Origin: Climacium dendroides
Lineage: Eukaryota > Streptophyta > Bryopsida > Hypnales > Climaciaceae
Length of the DNA: 64,000 nt
Direction: 5' to 3'
NCBI GenBank assembly: GCA_950106755.1
Contig: OX467087.1
Location: 19,348,047 to 19,412,046 of the forward strand
In this document: positions 10,437 to 22,754 of the stretch, in pieces
Numbering within the stretch: position 1 is the first letter of the stretch
Layout: each line of letters begins with the position of its first letter
Position numbers and translations under genes: made by a program
Notes under the pieces: model-generated
The model's input: only the letters and a program-made list of their open reading frames with translations
What the model was told of the DNA's origin: nothing
Database searches by the model: none

Positions 10437-13400
10437 ATGGACGTGGTGAACGGGAAAATTGTGCCGGCGAGGACCGAAAGATCGAAGTCCGACATCTGGA
10501 GAGCACTCCAACCTTCCGGCGTCCATGTCCGTCCTGAGGTTGGACCCACGAACTCCATGGCGATGAATCCTGGCCCCGCGCGACGGATTCGGCGACCTCA
10601 TGACACTCAAAACATCCTGGGCCACCCCCCGAAGCCGCTCCTCCAATTTTCTGGGTCCAGGTCTTCCGAACCGTGGGGGGATGCCATGGACGATCTCGGC
10701 GTCCGGGAACCTTGTCGCGCCGGATGGTCAAGGATCTGCGTAGAACAGGACCACCATCAACCGTTGGTTAGGTCTTCCACGTCCCGAAGCTCGGACCCGG
10801 AGTCCTCTCACTCGACATGCGAGAAGGAGACGCAGCTGCAGCTGCAGCTGGAAACCGTAGGTGCTCCCCGAACCCGACGAACGGGCTCCTCCGAGGGTCC
10901 TGAAGGGAGTGGCGCTGCGGTGGAGGCTCGGGAGAGACGAGGCGTGGAGCTTTCGACGGTGGGTCATGTGAGTGAAATCTAGGTCCCTCCAAATATTCTT
11001 GAATGAAGTGAGGACAGCAAAGGGATCACTGCTCTCTAGAAAAAACGCTGCCTATAACCGGGCAACTCACGAGGCACTCCTCAGAACAGTTTCAGCATGG
11101 CAAGGTCTGACTGGTTAGAAAAACGAAACTTGTTCATTGAACTAGCCGGTGAAGGGCAATGGTGTCTTCTCATACAGCTACAAACCTACGTGAACTCAAA
11201 TTGAGAAAGGTCACAACTTTTTCCACAAAACCTTCATTTCCTTGTTCAACCGGGGAGTCACTCCAATAGTACTCCGCATTTCCAAAAAGTAAGATTTCAG
11301 TAGTACACTTAGAAAAAAGAAACTAATGCTAAGTCGTATGTGACCGGTCATTGGCATGCATGTCTACGATAGCACGGTTATTAACTGTTCTAAGTTGTCT
11401 TATTTTCTCTCAACTCTCAGACCTAGTATCCACTACACGAAATTTGACACTCACTCTTGGAAAAAGGTTTCAACTTGTCAGCACTATGACTATGATTGCT
11501 TTTCAATCGTGTGTGTCAAATTTCATGCGTGTATGGGTCCTAGGTCGCATTTCTAGCTGTGCCTGTGTGTGTCTAACTGAATTAAAGAGACAGAGAGCAT
11601 TTGAATGTCTAGTTCTTATATGTTTTGGATTTGTGGTTCACAATTCCAGACCATGGTAGCAACAATTTCGATTTGTGAATTCAGCTCTCGCACTACTCTG
11701 GGTTGTTACACTTTCGAGCGCTTTCGTTCGTTCGTTCGAGAGACTGAAACGGACTGAAACTAATGACCATGACAGACAAATTGCAATCATGCTGGGAGGG
11801 CTAAGCTGCAGACGAAGAGCTGTCTCTCTAATGGTCGTGAGCTTCCACTGTGGGCAAGACAGAAATGTGATCGATCGAGGTCCTGAAACATGGAGCCCTT
11901 GAGATATCAGTACGTGGCGCTGAAATGGCTGCATTGTGTAGGACGGAGTCACATGGAAAGCGCCTTTGAGGTCTCTTCTGCGGAAGGAGCTGACTGCGTC
12001 AGACGTCGGAGCATTGGGCAGAATCGTACTCCCGAAGGCAAGCGACCGAAACTCCTCACATCATGCATGTACTGCTCCGTCATTTGTTGTGTGAGTGCGT
12101 GAGATTGCAAGCGTCTGTAGATCGAAGGCGCTGCCCATGGGACACCATCCTATACACCAAAGCAATCAATTACTGAGGGTCTGTGCACAGAAAACCTATC
12201 TTGTATATGTTCAAATGAGAGAACTCCGGTAGGATTTTATATGCAACTAATAATAAGTGGGAAGTCTTCGCCTTCATTGCTGCAGTCGTCGTTGTTGAAT
12301 ATCGCATGCATTATTGGAAACCATGTCCTTGCGCTTCACTGATTCTAAACAGGTAAGCTTTTTTGTTTTAAGGGACTTGACCCTGCTTGGCGGAGGAGGG
12401 CCAAGCAACTTCTGATTCCTTTTCATGGGAGGGAGTGCTACGAAGGCATAGACTGGTCTTGTTGTTAAACTCCTTTCAGAAACAATTTTCAGTGAATTTT
12501 CTACTTGAAAACAAATGGAATTCGCATCGAACCCAAGCCGTTTCGTATTTTTTTGAACCTTTGTGAAATTAATTACAAATCTTTGATGCTGAAATGCAGT
12601 GGTTCAAAGCAGTTGGGGCCTGTTATTCTGCAATTGAGTTGCGTTCTCTCTGTATCAATAACAAGAATGGTAAAGCAGATGGACGTGTTTTTAAAATACA
12701 GATGTAGAACCCATGAGGCAGTAGCTAAACAGTCATTGCAATGAACAATTGAGATCGTTTTGTGAAATAGAATGGGTCCAGGTAGAAATTGGAAAGTTAC
12801 GGACCACAGTCATAGAACACTCAAACACATTCTAATTCTAACTAAACGTAGCAGCACCTAATTGTGACCTATTTGCGAAACTGTCCCATCTAGATTCTTG
12901 CTTTAAAATGTACAGCCTCCCTGCATGAGAACCTAGGGTCGATTTCAGGTGCACCTATTTTCAGCAATTTATAGATTAATATTCATATGGAGTCCAAAAA
13001 ATGCATTCTTAAGATAATCTGAAATCCCTTTTCGAACTACTAACAAAACTCAACGCAATCATGCTCAAAAACTTATTTACGTGTTGAGTTACCTAATTAC
13101 CATACCTCAATTGATCTTCGTGCAGAAAGATGCTGAAGGGCAGTTTCCCTTGTTGGAGACCAACGCCAAGTACCTGGAAATGGAAGAATACAGCTTTTCG
13201 AGACGTTGGTTGTTCCAATACAAGTACGTTCTCACAAACATCCTTATTTTAACTTAACTTAAGTGGAAAACATAAAGAAAATGATGTACTATAGTCTACT
13301 TTAGGTAGGTTCGCACATCCTGTTAACAAGTGTTAAGTAGTGTTGTCACTGAGGGTCTCAGAAATGAATTAAGACCTACTTCTGGACTAGATTCACATCA

Positions 13401-16400
13401 CTAACATCATTCCTAACACCAAGTGCAAACATACTTTTTCAGAGAGGAATAAGAATCCGTACCTGTAGGCTACGTGATTTCCCAAACAGGAACCTTGGTT
13501 TGGACACATTTTTGGATGAAATAGATTTTCCATTCTTCCATGGATGAAATCACTAAATTGCTACCAAATATTGAGATGGTATTGGATGGTATTGTAAGTG
13601 GAAGTGATTTTAGATGAAGATGTCCTTACTTTTGTTCATATTATATATATTTATATATTTATTCCATGTCCATGGATGTGAATAGATGTATCACTATAGT
13701 GAAGAACAAATTTATGTGATTTCTCAAAAATAAATGAAATGCAAATCTTAGTATGTTTGCAATTGGTGTTAGGGGTGATGTTTGCAATGTGAATCTAGTT
13801 CAGAAGTAGATCTAAATTTGTTCCTAAGACCCTCAATATAACAACACTCTTTAACACTAAGTGTGAACATACCTCAACAATGAACAAGTTGTAACTACAT
13901 TTAATTATGACCCTTCTTGAAATCAACCCTAGCCTATAGATTCTTGCCCAAAACCACACTCACTATTCATGAGAATTTAAGGTCATTTTAGAAGCACCTC
14001 TTTTCAATACTTTGAAAATTTATAATTTATTCATTTGGTGTCCAATAATTGCACGAGGAAGGAATCTAGAATGTGTGCATTTGACTTCGAACAAGATCCA
14101 AGAATTTTTTTGGGGGGTGGGTGGGGGGTAGGGATGCATACAATGAATGGGTTTTGATTCCAAAGCCAAGAATAAAATGGGGGGGGGGCTGGGGTTTGTA
14201 TTGGTTTTCATTTGCAAAGGAGTTTGCCAAAAATTGCTTGATTCTATATCTGATTAATTCTCATTGAGATGAGACAGGTACTGGGTCAACAACAAAAGCA
14301 AGATGTATGTGCTGGAGAACACTGGTATGAACCTGTATCCCATTTGCTCAAAAAAATAGGGAAAAAAAAAAGAAAAAAAAAACTGCACCTCTTTTATTAC
14401 TGTTTTAGAATGAAAATCAGCTTTTGGTTGTGGCTTCAAAGAAGAATTTTGGGTCAGTTTGCTTTTACCAGTAACTTAATGACAAGTAACCTTAGAGCAG
14501 CCTCAATCCAACTGAAAAACACCACCTTGCCATCAACATAACGATGGGGCAACTCCAAAAAAACATGCCCTATGCAATTAGTATTGGTCTTGCTTTATTC
14601 CCAACCTTGTCATTTTTTTTTCTCAGGCCAAAAAGTTGGCAAAGTTGGCTCACCGCAATAAGGAAAAGTCATAACTTCTTAAGTTTTTTTATGTGTGAAT
14701 AAATTATAATTTTTTTTGCATGGAAGGTCTTTTTTAATGGAGTATTTTTTTTTCCTTTTTATAATTCTTTCCTAACCTTGTATATTACATTATGAAATAT
14801 TTAAAAAATCTTGCCACTTCATTTGTTATTCCTTTGACTTTGCGGCACCATATTGGGGGTAAGAAGGCTAGCAAGTGGCCCATGTTCCACTAACAAACCC
14901 GCTCCTAACAACTTCTTGTTCCTTTCTTTGTATTTGCATTGAGATCAAGCCAAGCCACTTGCTAGCCTCCATGCCCCCACTGTGGTGTTGCAAGGAAGAA
15001 CAACAACTAGTCCATCAATGCAAGGGTTATTTAATACTTTGTAGTGGAATCTACGAGACTAGAAAAGAATAATAAAAGAAAGAGAGATAAAGATACCACA
15101 TTAAAAATTGAAGACCTTTCATATAAAAACGGAAGTTCAAATTTATTGGCACACACAACAAAATTTGAAAAAATATGACAATTATAACTTTTTTTTTAAG
15201 TGAGCCAATTTAAAAGCTATCCAAATCTAGCCAGCTTGTTGAACTTGAGAAGGAAAATGATAGGGCCGGAAATAAAGAAAGACCAATTCCAATTGCATTG
15301 GGAGTGTTTTTTGAGTTGTCCCATCATTATTCTTTTAGCGAGCAAGTTTTTGGTTGGTTTGGAGTTGCTTTTAACTTTATAACCCCCAAAAGGACTCAAA
15401 TCTCAAAAGTAATCAATCAATAACCTTTAGCACTCCTCAATCTAAAAAACAATAATGTACCAATTAATCTTATCAAAGAATAATTTTGATATTGATGACC
15501 ATGCTATCTTTTCAAGGTTAAATTGTTTCTAGCAAATCATATCTATATCTATCTATCAAAAATGTACATGTGAGATCCATGTAGTGTACTAAACTATGAC
15601 CTAAACTTGTATATATATTATATTTGACACTTGTTGTAAAAGTGAAGTTACATGTGATAATATAGTTAAATATTAAAGTGTCAATTTACAATATATACAT
15701 TTGCAAACAAATTTTATTTACGTAGAATGATTGAACTTTAAGTCATTCAAACATCAATGCCATAACATTTTAGAACAAGGTGGGAGGCCCTTCTATAGTA
15801 TCTTTATACTATGAATAATGTTCTTTACAATGACTAACAATACGTGGACAAGCTTTAATTCAAGATCTTCTGTAGCTAGTTCAAGGAGCCTCGATTTAAG
15901 GAAATGGCATACATGCATTAATTTCTAAGTATGAAAGATTTTATACCCACAAAAAATCAAGGGTTTGCCATAACTATTGAAGCCTTGATGAATTGTGCAG
16001 GAGAGTTTGTCAAGTCCCATGGCTTGAAAGCACATGACAACTTCATTGTGTACAAGGATATTTGCGGAAAGTTTGTAAGTTCCTATTGAATAGTTCTAGT
16101 ATAAGTTAACTTAATTTCAAACCATTTTCTAATATTAATTCATGTTCAAATGTGGACCCTAGAAAGATGTTGAGGTCGATAAATGATTGATGGATGACTT
16201 TCAAGATTATTGTAGAAATAAAAAAAATACACCTATTGGTCCAAAATCATATCATTTTTGGCAAACTAAGTACCTTGGTGACAAGGCTTGTCCTTTCATG
16301 ATTAATGCAAGAGAGTTTAGGTTTGATTTCAGATACATTTATAAACAATACTTGAAAATTTATCATTTGGTAATATGATGTCCATGAAATATGATGTTCA

Positions 16401-16815
16401 AAATGAGAATCTAAAATCTTCTTTTAATTGCCAAGAAGACCCCACTGAAGCTAAAAGATAATTTAATAATAAGAATTGTACTCATACATTTATTTGAATG
16501 ATTTAAGTATAGTTACATTATTGACGTGGTTACATAAATTCTTTTCACATTGATACCACTATTAAATGATATAAAAAAATTGATAGTTGCCTTGACATTG
16601 TTATAACAACGAGGCATCAAATCATATTGCTACCAAATTTTTTGTCCCGTTTTTTGTAGTATTTAATCTATGTTTCCATATTTCTATCTAAATTTTGTTT
16701 GTAGTTGCAACCTTACTTTCAAACAAAAATTGCACACTTGAAATGTATGTCTTGATGTGTTTAATGAATTTTTTTTTGAATTTGCATTCAGGTAGTTCGT
16801 GGTCAAAATAAATAG
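10437..16815 (+). CDS. B3-domain transcription factor, ABI3/FUS3/LEC2 (LAV) type, six exons
   Basis: This is a nuclear DNA-binding regulator; LAV B3 factors bind RY elements and control ABA, maturation and embryo programmes. Proposed exons are 10437-10967, 11942-12037, 13126-13223, 14278-14324, 16001-16074 and 16792-16815. All phases match and give 289 residues, close to FUS3 length and far shorter than ABI3. Residues 1-177 are a low-complexity N-terminus. The B3 domain spans about 188-289: LLRKELTASDVGALGRIVLP, KDAEGQFPLLETNAKYLEME, WLFQYKYWVNNKSKMYVLEN, TGEFVKSHGLKAHDNFIVYK, then DICGKFVVRGQNK and TAG. The start ATG has a GCCATGG context. The second intron begins with GC (AAG|GCAAGC), the others with GT. 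The B3 assembly is strong. Exon 1 and its junction are less sure, since they rest on an open frame and matching phase. No disabling change is seen. Confidence 0.85.
11355..11362 (+). promoter_or_regulatory. RY element in intron 1 of the B3 gene
   Basis: A perfect palindromic CATGCATG lies in the first intron. This is the core site bound by LAV-type B3 domains such as the one encoded here. Confidence 0.4.
12062..12069 (+). promoter_or_regulatory. RY element in intron 2 of the B3 gene
   Basis: A second perfect CATGCATG lies 25 bases after the GC donor of intron 2. A further CATGCAT lies at 12305-12311. Clustering of the family's own target site inside the gene suggests autoregulation, but this is inferred. 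Confidence 0.4.
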
Positions 16816-17100
16816 GACTCTAAAGTTGATCATTGGAAGGCAAAATCCTTTGGATGTGATCTTGAATGCAAGTGAAAAGGATTGACAATGAAAAGGATTG
16901 TTCTTCACATCTACTTTTTCAACTCAAGTGGCTTCACAAAGTTTAAATTGCCGTTTAGTGGAATAGGAGGTCAAGCAAGGACAAATGTGCCTTTCTTTCA
17001 AGAGGTTATCTTTAAAATGTTTTTTTTACGACCTATATTAATGATGTCATGTAACAATGTACATTAGGTGTTCATTTTGTACTCAAATGAATTTTTTTAA
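16816..17100 (+). other. probable 3' untranslated region of the B3 gene
   Basis: After the TAG at 16813-16815 there is ordinary AT-rich sequence with ATAAATAAA-type polyadenylation context near 17125. A short frame at 16882-17067 has no recognisable motif. Confidence 0.35.
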
Positions 17101-17184
17101 ACCATGTTTTGTACATTGAAATATAAATAAAGAATAGATTACATTTTGGTATTTGGAATGGATAGATGTTTATGTTCAATTTTC

Positions 17185-17330
17185 ACATTTGTCACTTATT
17201 TGTCACTTATTTTTCAACTTTGAGTAGACTAACATTTGTAAATCTCAAAGAATAACTTTCCTCAAAAAATAAGTGACAAATAGTTGAACATTTGTCACTT
17301 ATTTTTCAACTTTGAGTAGACTAACATTTT
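17185..17330. repeat. short direct and inverted duplications
   Basis: The block CTTATTTTTCAACTTTGAGT followed by AGACTAACATT occurs twice, near 17207 and 17299. Between them is a reverse-oriented piece (AAAAAATAAGTGACAAAT), so the second block can pair with its complement. It is non-coding. Confidence 0.7.
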
Positions 17331-18035
17331 TGCACATTGACTGATAAACAAACTAGTCAACATCTCTTTATAATGCAAGAGGAATTCAATTAGGTGAAAG
17401 ACAATGTAGAGCGGCAATTCTCAGGCAAATTTTTTGACATTGCATTTTGTTGTTGTTTGTTTTGATTTTTTTTTAAAGTTTTCTTTTAGAGATTGACTTG
17501 AATGTTATGGATTGAATACTTAGATTTTTGTTTCCATTTTTTTATTGAATGCTTTTTGGTTCAATGTTTTGTTTCATTGTTGTGGCTTATGTTTGGGTTT
17601 AATGTTGTGTTATACAAGCATGCAATAGTGTACTTTATATTTTCCTTTTTTTGTTTGAATGCTTTAAAATATTCTTTGCATGCTTGAATTGCCTAATGTT
17701 TCATTGATGAATTTGACCGTAGGTTCCGCCAACAAGAGTTTCTTGATGCCTTTGACGTCATCTATCTGCAACACCAACACTAACTACATAATGGTATTGA
17801 TCTAAGCTTTGGGCATCACTTGGCAATGCTCAAAGAGTTTTTTGCAATTATCAAAGCTGTAAACAAAGGCCAACCTTTGTATATTGGGGGTGCCATACAC
17901 TATTTCGGAGATGTTTTCAGCATAACCTCTTCAAAGTTACAATGAAGGCAAATGCAAAGGCTACTTGTGATTTGTCATTCTCATTAGGAAAAAATTGAAC
18001 CCCAAACGAGGCCGCTTCGTAATGCAAAAGCTTGG
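17331..18035. other. AT-rich intergenic DNA
   Basis: No supported gene. A short stretch after an AG at about 17722 reads FRQQEFLDAFDVIYLQHQH then a stop. It could be a stray or alternative exon, but it matches nothing known to me. Confidence 0.4.
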
Positions 18036-18235
18036 GTGGGAAAAGCCCTCTCAACTTACTAATTGGGCCAAGAATTCAAAAATTCATCATCGTTGTCGAA
18101 TCTATCTCCATGATCTCCTAAATTTAGGTGGAAAGAGCCTTTTCAACTCACTAATTGGGCTATGAATTGCACAATGAATTCAAAAATTTGTAATCATTAC
18201 CCAATCCATCTCCATAATCTTATAAATCTCATGAT
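18036..18235 (+). repeat. ~90-100-bp tandem duplication
   Basis: Two diverged units share GTGG(G/A)AA(A)GAGCC-like text, CTCACTAATTGGGC and CAATCCATCTCCATAATCT. The second unit carries a short insertion. It is non-coding. Confidence 0.6.
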
Positions 18236-18831
18236 GGTTTCATCATGAAGAATGGAGCACACGCCAAGTGGTGGTACTAATGAGGACGTGGCCATTTTCA
18301 TCTTCATTCAATTAGTATAAAAATTAGTAAGAAAACTCAAGGCCTCTTTGTGGGTTCAATTTTTTCCTAATGATATTAATCCTATCATAAAATTGTAATA
18401 AAAAGTCTTCCAATGACAACATTTGTGTAAGCTTATTTCAGAGTATTTTAAACTTGCTAAAATAGGATGTTGTTTAGTTTTTGGTTTAGTTGAGGATGAG
18501 AGGTGGCACTTTTTTACTTTAAAGTTTTTCAAATCTTGCCAAAGAAATAGGCTAGGGAAGCATTTGCCCAATTTTCTTTGCACTTAGCAATTGAAGGCAT
18601 AAAAGATAACAAAATATAACTTTATGTTAACTTTGCACTCATGTAGAAACTTGTGCTCTACCAACAAACAAAATTTATGCAAAATTATACATTTTGAATT
18701 CCAATTTACCTCCCTATTTCTACCAATGGAAATAGGGGGCATGAAAATAGTTCCCTATTATAAAAACTGGTATAGCCTCTAGGTGAAATTTGGAAAATAG
18801 GTTTTGGAAATGTTATTTTTATTATAGTCAT
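18236..18831. other. AT-rich intergenic DNA
   Basis: No gene, RNA gene or complete repeat could be recognised here. Confidence 0.4.
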
Positions 18832-19070
18832 TAATCCTTAGAGGATAAGCTAGTCATTGTAGAAATCATTTGTTTGGGTACCATGTGAATTGTTGGTTTA
18901 AAAAAATAAAAAAGCACTCATTGGAAGACATACTATCATAAAAAACCTTCCCTTTTCACACAAATTTTGAAAGATGAATAGTTGCACTTTTGTTCTATAT
19001 AGAGAGATTCTTTGTCATTCATCGGCCAAAAAACATCCTCTATGTCGTTTATGGATTAATCACTTCATAT
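18832..19070 (-). repeat. inverted copy of the ~220-bp repeat family
   Basis: In reverse complement it follows the same order as the copies at 4714-5484. It has a GATGACAAAGAATCTCTC-like block, then a ...GCAACTATTCATC core, then CCAATGAGTGCTTTTTT and an AAATGATTTCTACAATGAC tail. It is non-coding. Confidence 0.7.
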
Positions 19071-19174
19071 ATTACTGTCATCCAAGACATTGATTGTGGG
19101 CTGAATCTCATTTATTGAAAATAACCTTGTAATGGATCAATCCCTAAGTAGCCCTAATGGGTTGTTCTACCTTA

Positions 19175-19600
19175 GAGCATCTCCACTAGTTCACTCTAAA
19201 TGGTCCTTTCAACGGAGTTCCCGTGGCCTCAAACAAAACAAGAACCCACCTATTGCAGCTTGTATCAATATTCAACGTAGATCACTTTAAAAATCCATGG
19301 TGACACTTTATATTGTAGTGTCTCACATGGTTGCTATGCTACATGCTACTGATAAGATAAGTGAAATTTTGCCTTGAATTTTTCACTTTGAGGGACTGTG
19401 CCTAGTTGCAGCTCTTTGGACATGCTGAATTCTAGTTGATAATTAATTCTATGCCTTGTAATCCAGGATTTGCTAACATATTGTTGGATTTCGAGTGTTG
19501 TTGCTGGAGGACTAGTAACGTGCAGAGTCCTTTCTTTGACTTAACATGCTCCAAATCAACAATAGCACGTCAGATTTGTAGAGAACTGGTGGAGATGCCC
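19175..19600 (+). mobile_element. Harbinger/Tourist-type MITE, 426 bp
   Basis: Left end GAGCATCTCCACTAGTTC and right end GAACTGGTGGAGATGCCC are inverted repeats of about 18 bases. They are flanked by a perfect TTA duplication (19172-19174 and 19601-19603), the TWA target preference of PIF/Harbinger elements. The interior has no transposase. The same left end stands alone at 5485. Confidence 0.85.
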
Positions 19601-19603
19601 TTA

Positions 19604-20449
19604 AGGGCTAAAGGCACATCATGATTCAACCATTTACCTAGTTATTTTCATATTCAATAAGGAATTGGTTATCAACCTAGTTACTTTCTTCAGAGAGGTT
19701 AATTACACAAGTGCACTTATAACATAGAATCATTATAATTATTATTCTCTAGTGGCATTATTAAATTTTTTTTTGACACAAATGAAACAGAATTTCATTG
19801 CAGAGTGGTGGCATTATTTTGAGTTAGCTGATCTTGGAAAGAAAAATGATATCTTGCATCTCATTGTGGCTTGTAGTACTCTTTTCATTGTCATTAATTG
19901 TCATGAAAAATCATACCCAAGCACATTGTCACTACAGTGACACAACTACTCTAATTTGTTAATTAATTGGCAATCATAGTGTGCTAGTGCAATTCATTTT
20001 GAACTCCCTCTATACTTATATTTTTTTGGAAGTTGTTGTCGTTGCAATTGATATGGGATATTGACACTACATCATGTATTAATGCTCGTGTTTGTATACC
20101 ATATATTATATTTTTATATGTATTTGTATATCATATATTCCATATATCTGTATATATTTTGTATTCCGTAAATACGATATTTGAGATCAATGGAAAAGAT
20201 TCAATCAAAATATTTTTTGTACAATTCAAATCGATGGCATAGGATGGGGAACTATTTTTTTTTTAAAGCACATCTACAGTTTTGGATTTTCTAACTCAGA
20301 GGTGGTAGACAATACTAGTGAATTGGCATCTTTTGGGTGCACAATGACTTATAGTACTCTTTCCATCATAATTTTTAATTGTTATATGTTTCTAACAAAT
20401 CCCTACTACTTGTTGTACTTTTTTATTGGAGATTTTGATGTAGATGTGT
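19604..20449. other. AT-rich intergenic DNA
   Basis: Short frames such as 19752-19940 show no family motif. TATATA-rich simple sequence lies at 20100-20160. Nothing functional can be named. Confidence 0.5.
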
Positions 20450-20939
20450 CCACACTACAACAATGGCAGTGTTTTATGACTGCAGAATTATGACTGAGGA
20501 TGACTAGCAACTGGTTGTAGTCATATTTTTGAAGGCAAAAAAAAAATATGACTGTAAATATAACTGCGAGTCATATTTTAGCCTTATACATCATGGTTGT
20601 ATAGTATATGGCCATTGGGAACACCAAAATACTTCATAGAGAACGATAGGGAACATATTTAGGGAACGCCCAGTCATATTTTCTAATCATATTTTTTCTT
20701 TAGTCATATTTTACAATCACATCTCTATGATAATAAGATGATTTTTTTAGGGCAACCCAAAAACAATTTGGATAGGGAATATGTTTAGAAAGTACCTAGT
20801 TATATTTTGCTTTAGTCATATTTTGTAGTTATATTTTTTGAAAATTATTTTTTTGTAGTTGCCACTAATTTAAGGTTTTGAAACCCTAGCTGCCACTAAA
20901 TTAGGGTTTTGAAACCTTAGCCACCACTTTTTGTAGCCA

Positions 20940-21450
20940 CTCCTCTTTTTGCCCCTTCTTCTTTCTTTTTTGTTCCTTCTTCTTTGTTTTTGTTGCTTCT
21001 TAAGTTTTGTTTCTTGTTGCCTCTTAGATTTTTTTTCTTCTTGTTACTTCTTACTTCTTCTTGCTACTTAGCTTTCGCTTCTTTTTTCTACTTAGCTTTT
21101 GCTCCTTCTTCCTACTTAGCTTTTGCTTCTTCTTCTTTCTTAGGTTTTACTTCTTCTTACCTATTAACTTTTATTTCGTTTTCCTTATTAAATTTTGCTT
21201 CTTCTTGCTTCTTAAGTTTTGCTTGTTAGATTTTGCTTCTTTTTCCTACTTAGATTTTGCTACTTCTTCCTTCTTAAATTTTGCTCCTTCTTCCTTCTTA
21301 GATTTTGCTTCTTCTTCCTTCTTAAATTTTGCTTCTTCTTGCCTCCTAACTTTTGCTTCTTCTTCCATCTTAGGTTTTACTTCTTCTTGCCTTTTAACTT
21401 TTGTTTCTTCTTACTTCCTAGTCATATTTTGTAGTCATAATGTCACTTAG
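20940..21450 (-). repeat. pyrimidine-rich minisatellite in CACTA copy 1
   Basis: Irregular 30-33-base units of TTTGCTTCTTCTTCCTTCTTA type. On the minus strand part of it reads as lysine/glutamate-rich coiled-coil-like peptide (KKEEEAKSKKEE), interrupted by several stops. The same zone is open for longer in copy 2 (42284-42577). Confidence 0.75.
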
Positions 21451-21999
21451 TTTTTGCTTCTTCTTTTTTGCTACTTTTTGCTTCTTAATCCCTCTATCAT
21501 CATTGTTATCTTTTTTGGTTATTTATAATTTTTGAATATATAATGATTATACCTTTTTTTAATCTTAAACATGTCTACATATTTTGTAGTGCTTTAAATC
21601 TTTGAAGTTTGAATTGTATTATTCATTTATTGAAAACTAACTTTTTTGTTTATACATGTAAGCATTGGAGGTTGAAATGAAGTTATTGAAGACTACTTGC
21701 AATACAAAAGAGGTAACATTTTTACATTTTTGTTGGAATATAGGTTCTATAAGTATGTGAAAATATACATATATAAAGAGTCATTATGATATATTTTGTG
21801 TTAGTAACTAATAAATGTTATTGAAAAAAATCACATTTTTCTTGTATTTGACTTTCTAACATGATTAATTTTTGCCCATTTAAGAAATCATATGTATTCA
21901 TTTTTAATTAAATGAATTCTTTTACTTAACTATTAAATTATGTTGATGTATGACTACACATAGTCGTTTTACAAATCATCAAAAAATATGATTGAAAAG

Positions 22000-22470
22000 A
22001 ATTGTTTTACACATCATTTAAAAATATGACTGAGAAAAGTCATATTTCATGTTACTGAAAAATATGACTCACTATAGTCATATTCTGCATCAACCCAACA
22101 TATGACTCATCATAGTCACATTCTACATGAATAAAAAATATGACTCACCATAGTCATATTCCGTGTTATCAAAAAATATGACTCACCACAGTTATATTCT
22201 ACATCACTACAAAGTATGACTTAGTAAAGTCATATTTCATATCACTGCAAAATATGATTTATTGTAGTCATATTCCATATCATCAAAAAATATGACTCCT
22301 TGCAGTCATATTCCATGTCACTACAAAATATGATTCACCGCAGTCATATTTCACATTACTGCAAAATATGACTCACTGCGGTCATATTCCATGTCATCAA
22401 AAAATATGACTCATTGCAGTCATATTCCATATCATCAAAAAATATGACTTACTATAGTCATATTCCACGT
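22000..22470 (+). repeat. palindromic subterminal array in CACTA copy 1
   Basis: About a dozen units of roughly 38 bases. Each holds AAAATATGACT, a 5-8 base loop, then AGTCATATT, so every unit is itself a small hairpin. They lie just inside the right end and probably serve as transposase binding sites. Confidence 0.85.
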
Positions 22471-22754
22471 AGGACTTTTTTGTTGTTCGGACAACTCAAA
22501 AAAAAGTCAACCCCCCTATAATAGTCAAAGTATATGCCATGTTGACATACTATGGCTAAATATGGGTATTTATATCCTTCAATCCATATTACTGCCAGTA
22601 TGAATGATGTCTGAAGCAATTATTTTTAAACTACTAGAGTCAATCATATTCTTAATCATCTACAGTGATTTCTGCATGAGTCATATTTTTAAATTTTACG
22701 AATCACTGCAATCATATTTTGCAGTCATAAAACATTGCTTTTGTTGTAGTGCCA

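Larger units (their letters stand above)
20453..22751 (+). mobile_element. non-autonomous CACTA element, copy 1 (2299 bp)
   Basis: The element starts CACTACAACAATGGCAGTG and ends GCAGTCATAAAACA-TGCTTTTGTTGTAGTG-like, forming ~31-bp inverted ends. A perfect 3-bp CCA duplication flanks it (20450-20452 and 22752-22754), as expected for CACTA (En/Spm) elements. The subterminal zones are full of AGTCATATTTT and its complement, the kind of motif that CACTA transposases bind. From 20.94 to 21.45 kb runs a TTCTTCTT pyrimidine tract. No transposase is encoded, so it would need a helper. Frames in the pyrimidine tract are phenylalanine/leucine-rich artefacts. Confidence 0.9.

Noticed and set aside
10405..10992. 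Minus-strand frames of 74-108 codons opposite the first B3 exon
   Set aside because: They are GC-driven shadows of the plus-strand exon, which has a good start context and joins in phase to the B3 exons.
11351..11952. Frames of about 100 codons on both strands after the first B3 exon
   Set aside because: They lie in the first intron, show no family similarity, and conflict with the spliced model.
16882..17067. An extra exon extending the B3 protein
   Set aside because: The frame VVRGQNK ends at a TAG at 16813. The later frame has no acceptor in phase and no match to sequence found after B3 domains.
20984..21450. Phenylalanine/leucine-rich frames that look like membrane proteins
   Set aside because: They are translations of a TTCTTCTT simple repeat within a CACTA element and are open in overlapping frames.
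22000..22470. Regular repeats resembling a CRISPR array
   Set aside because: The units have no unique spacers, each is an inverted repeat, and they lie just inside a CACTA terminus of a plant element.
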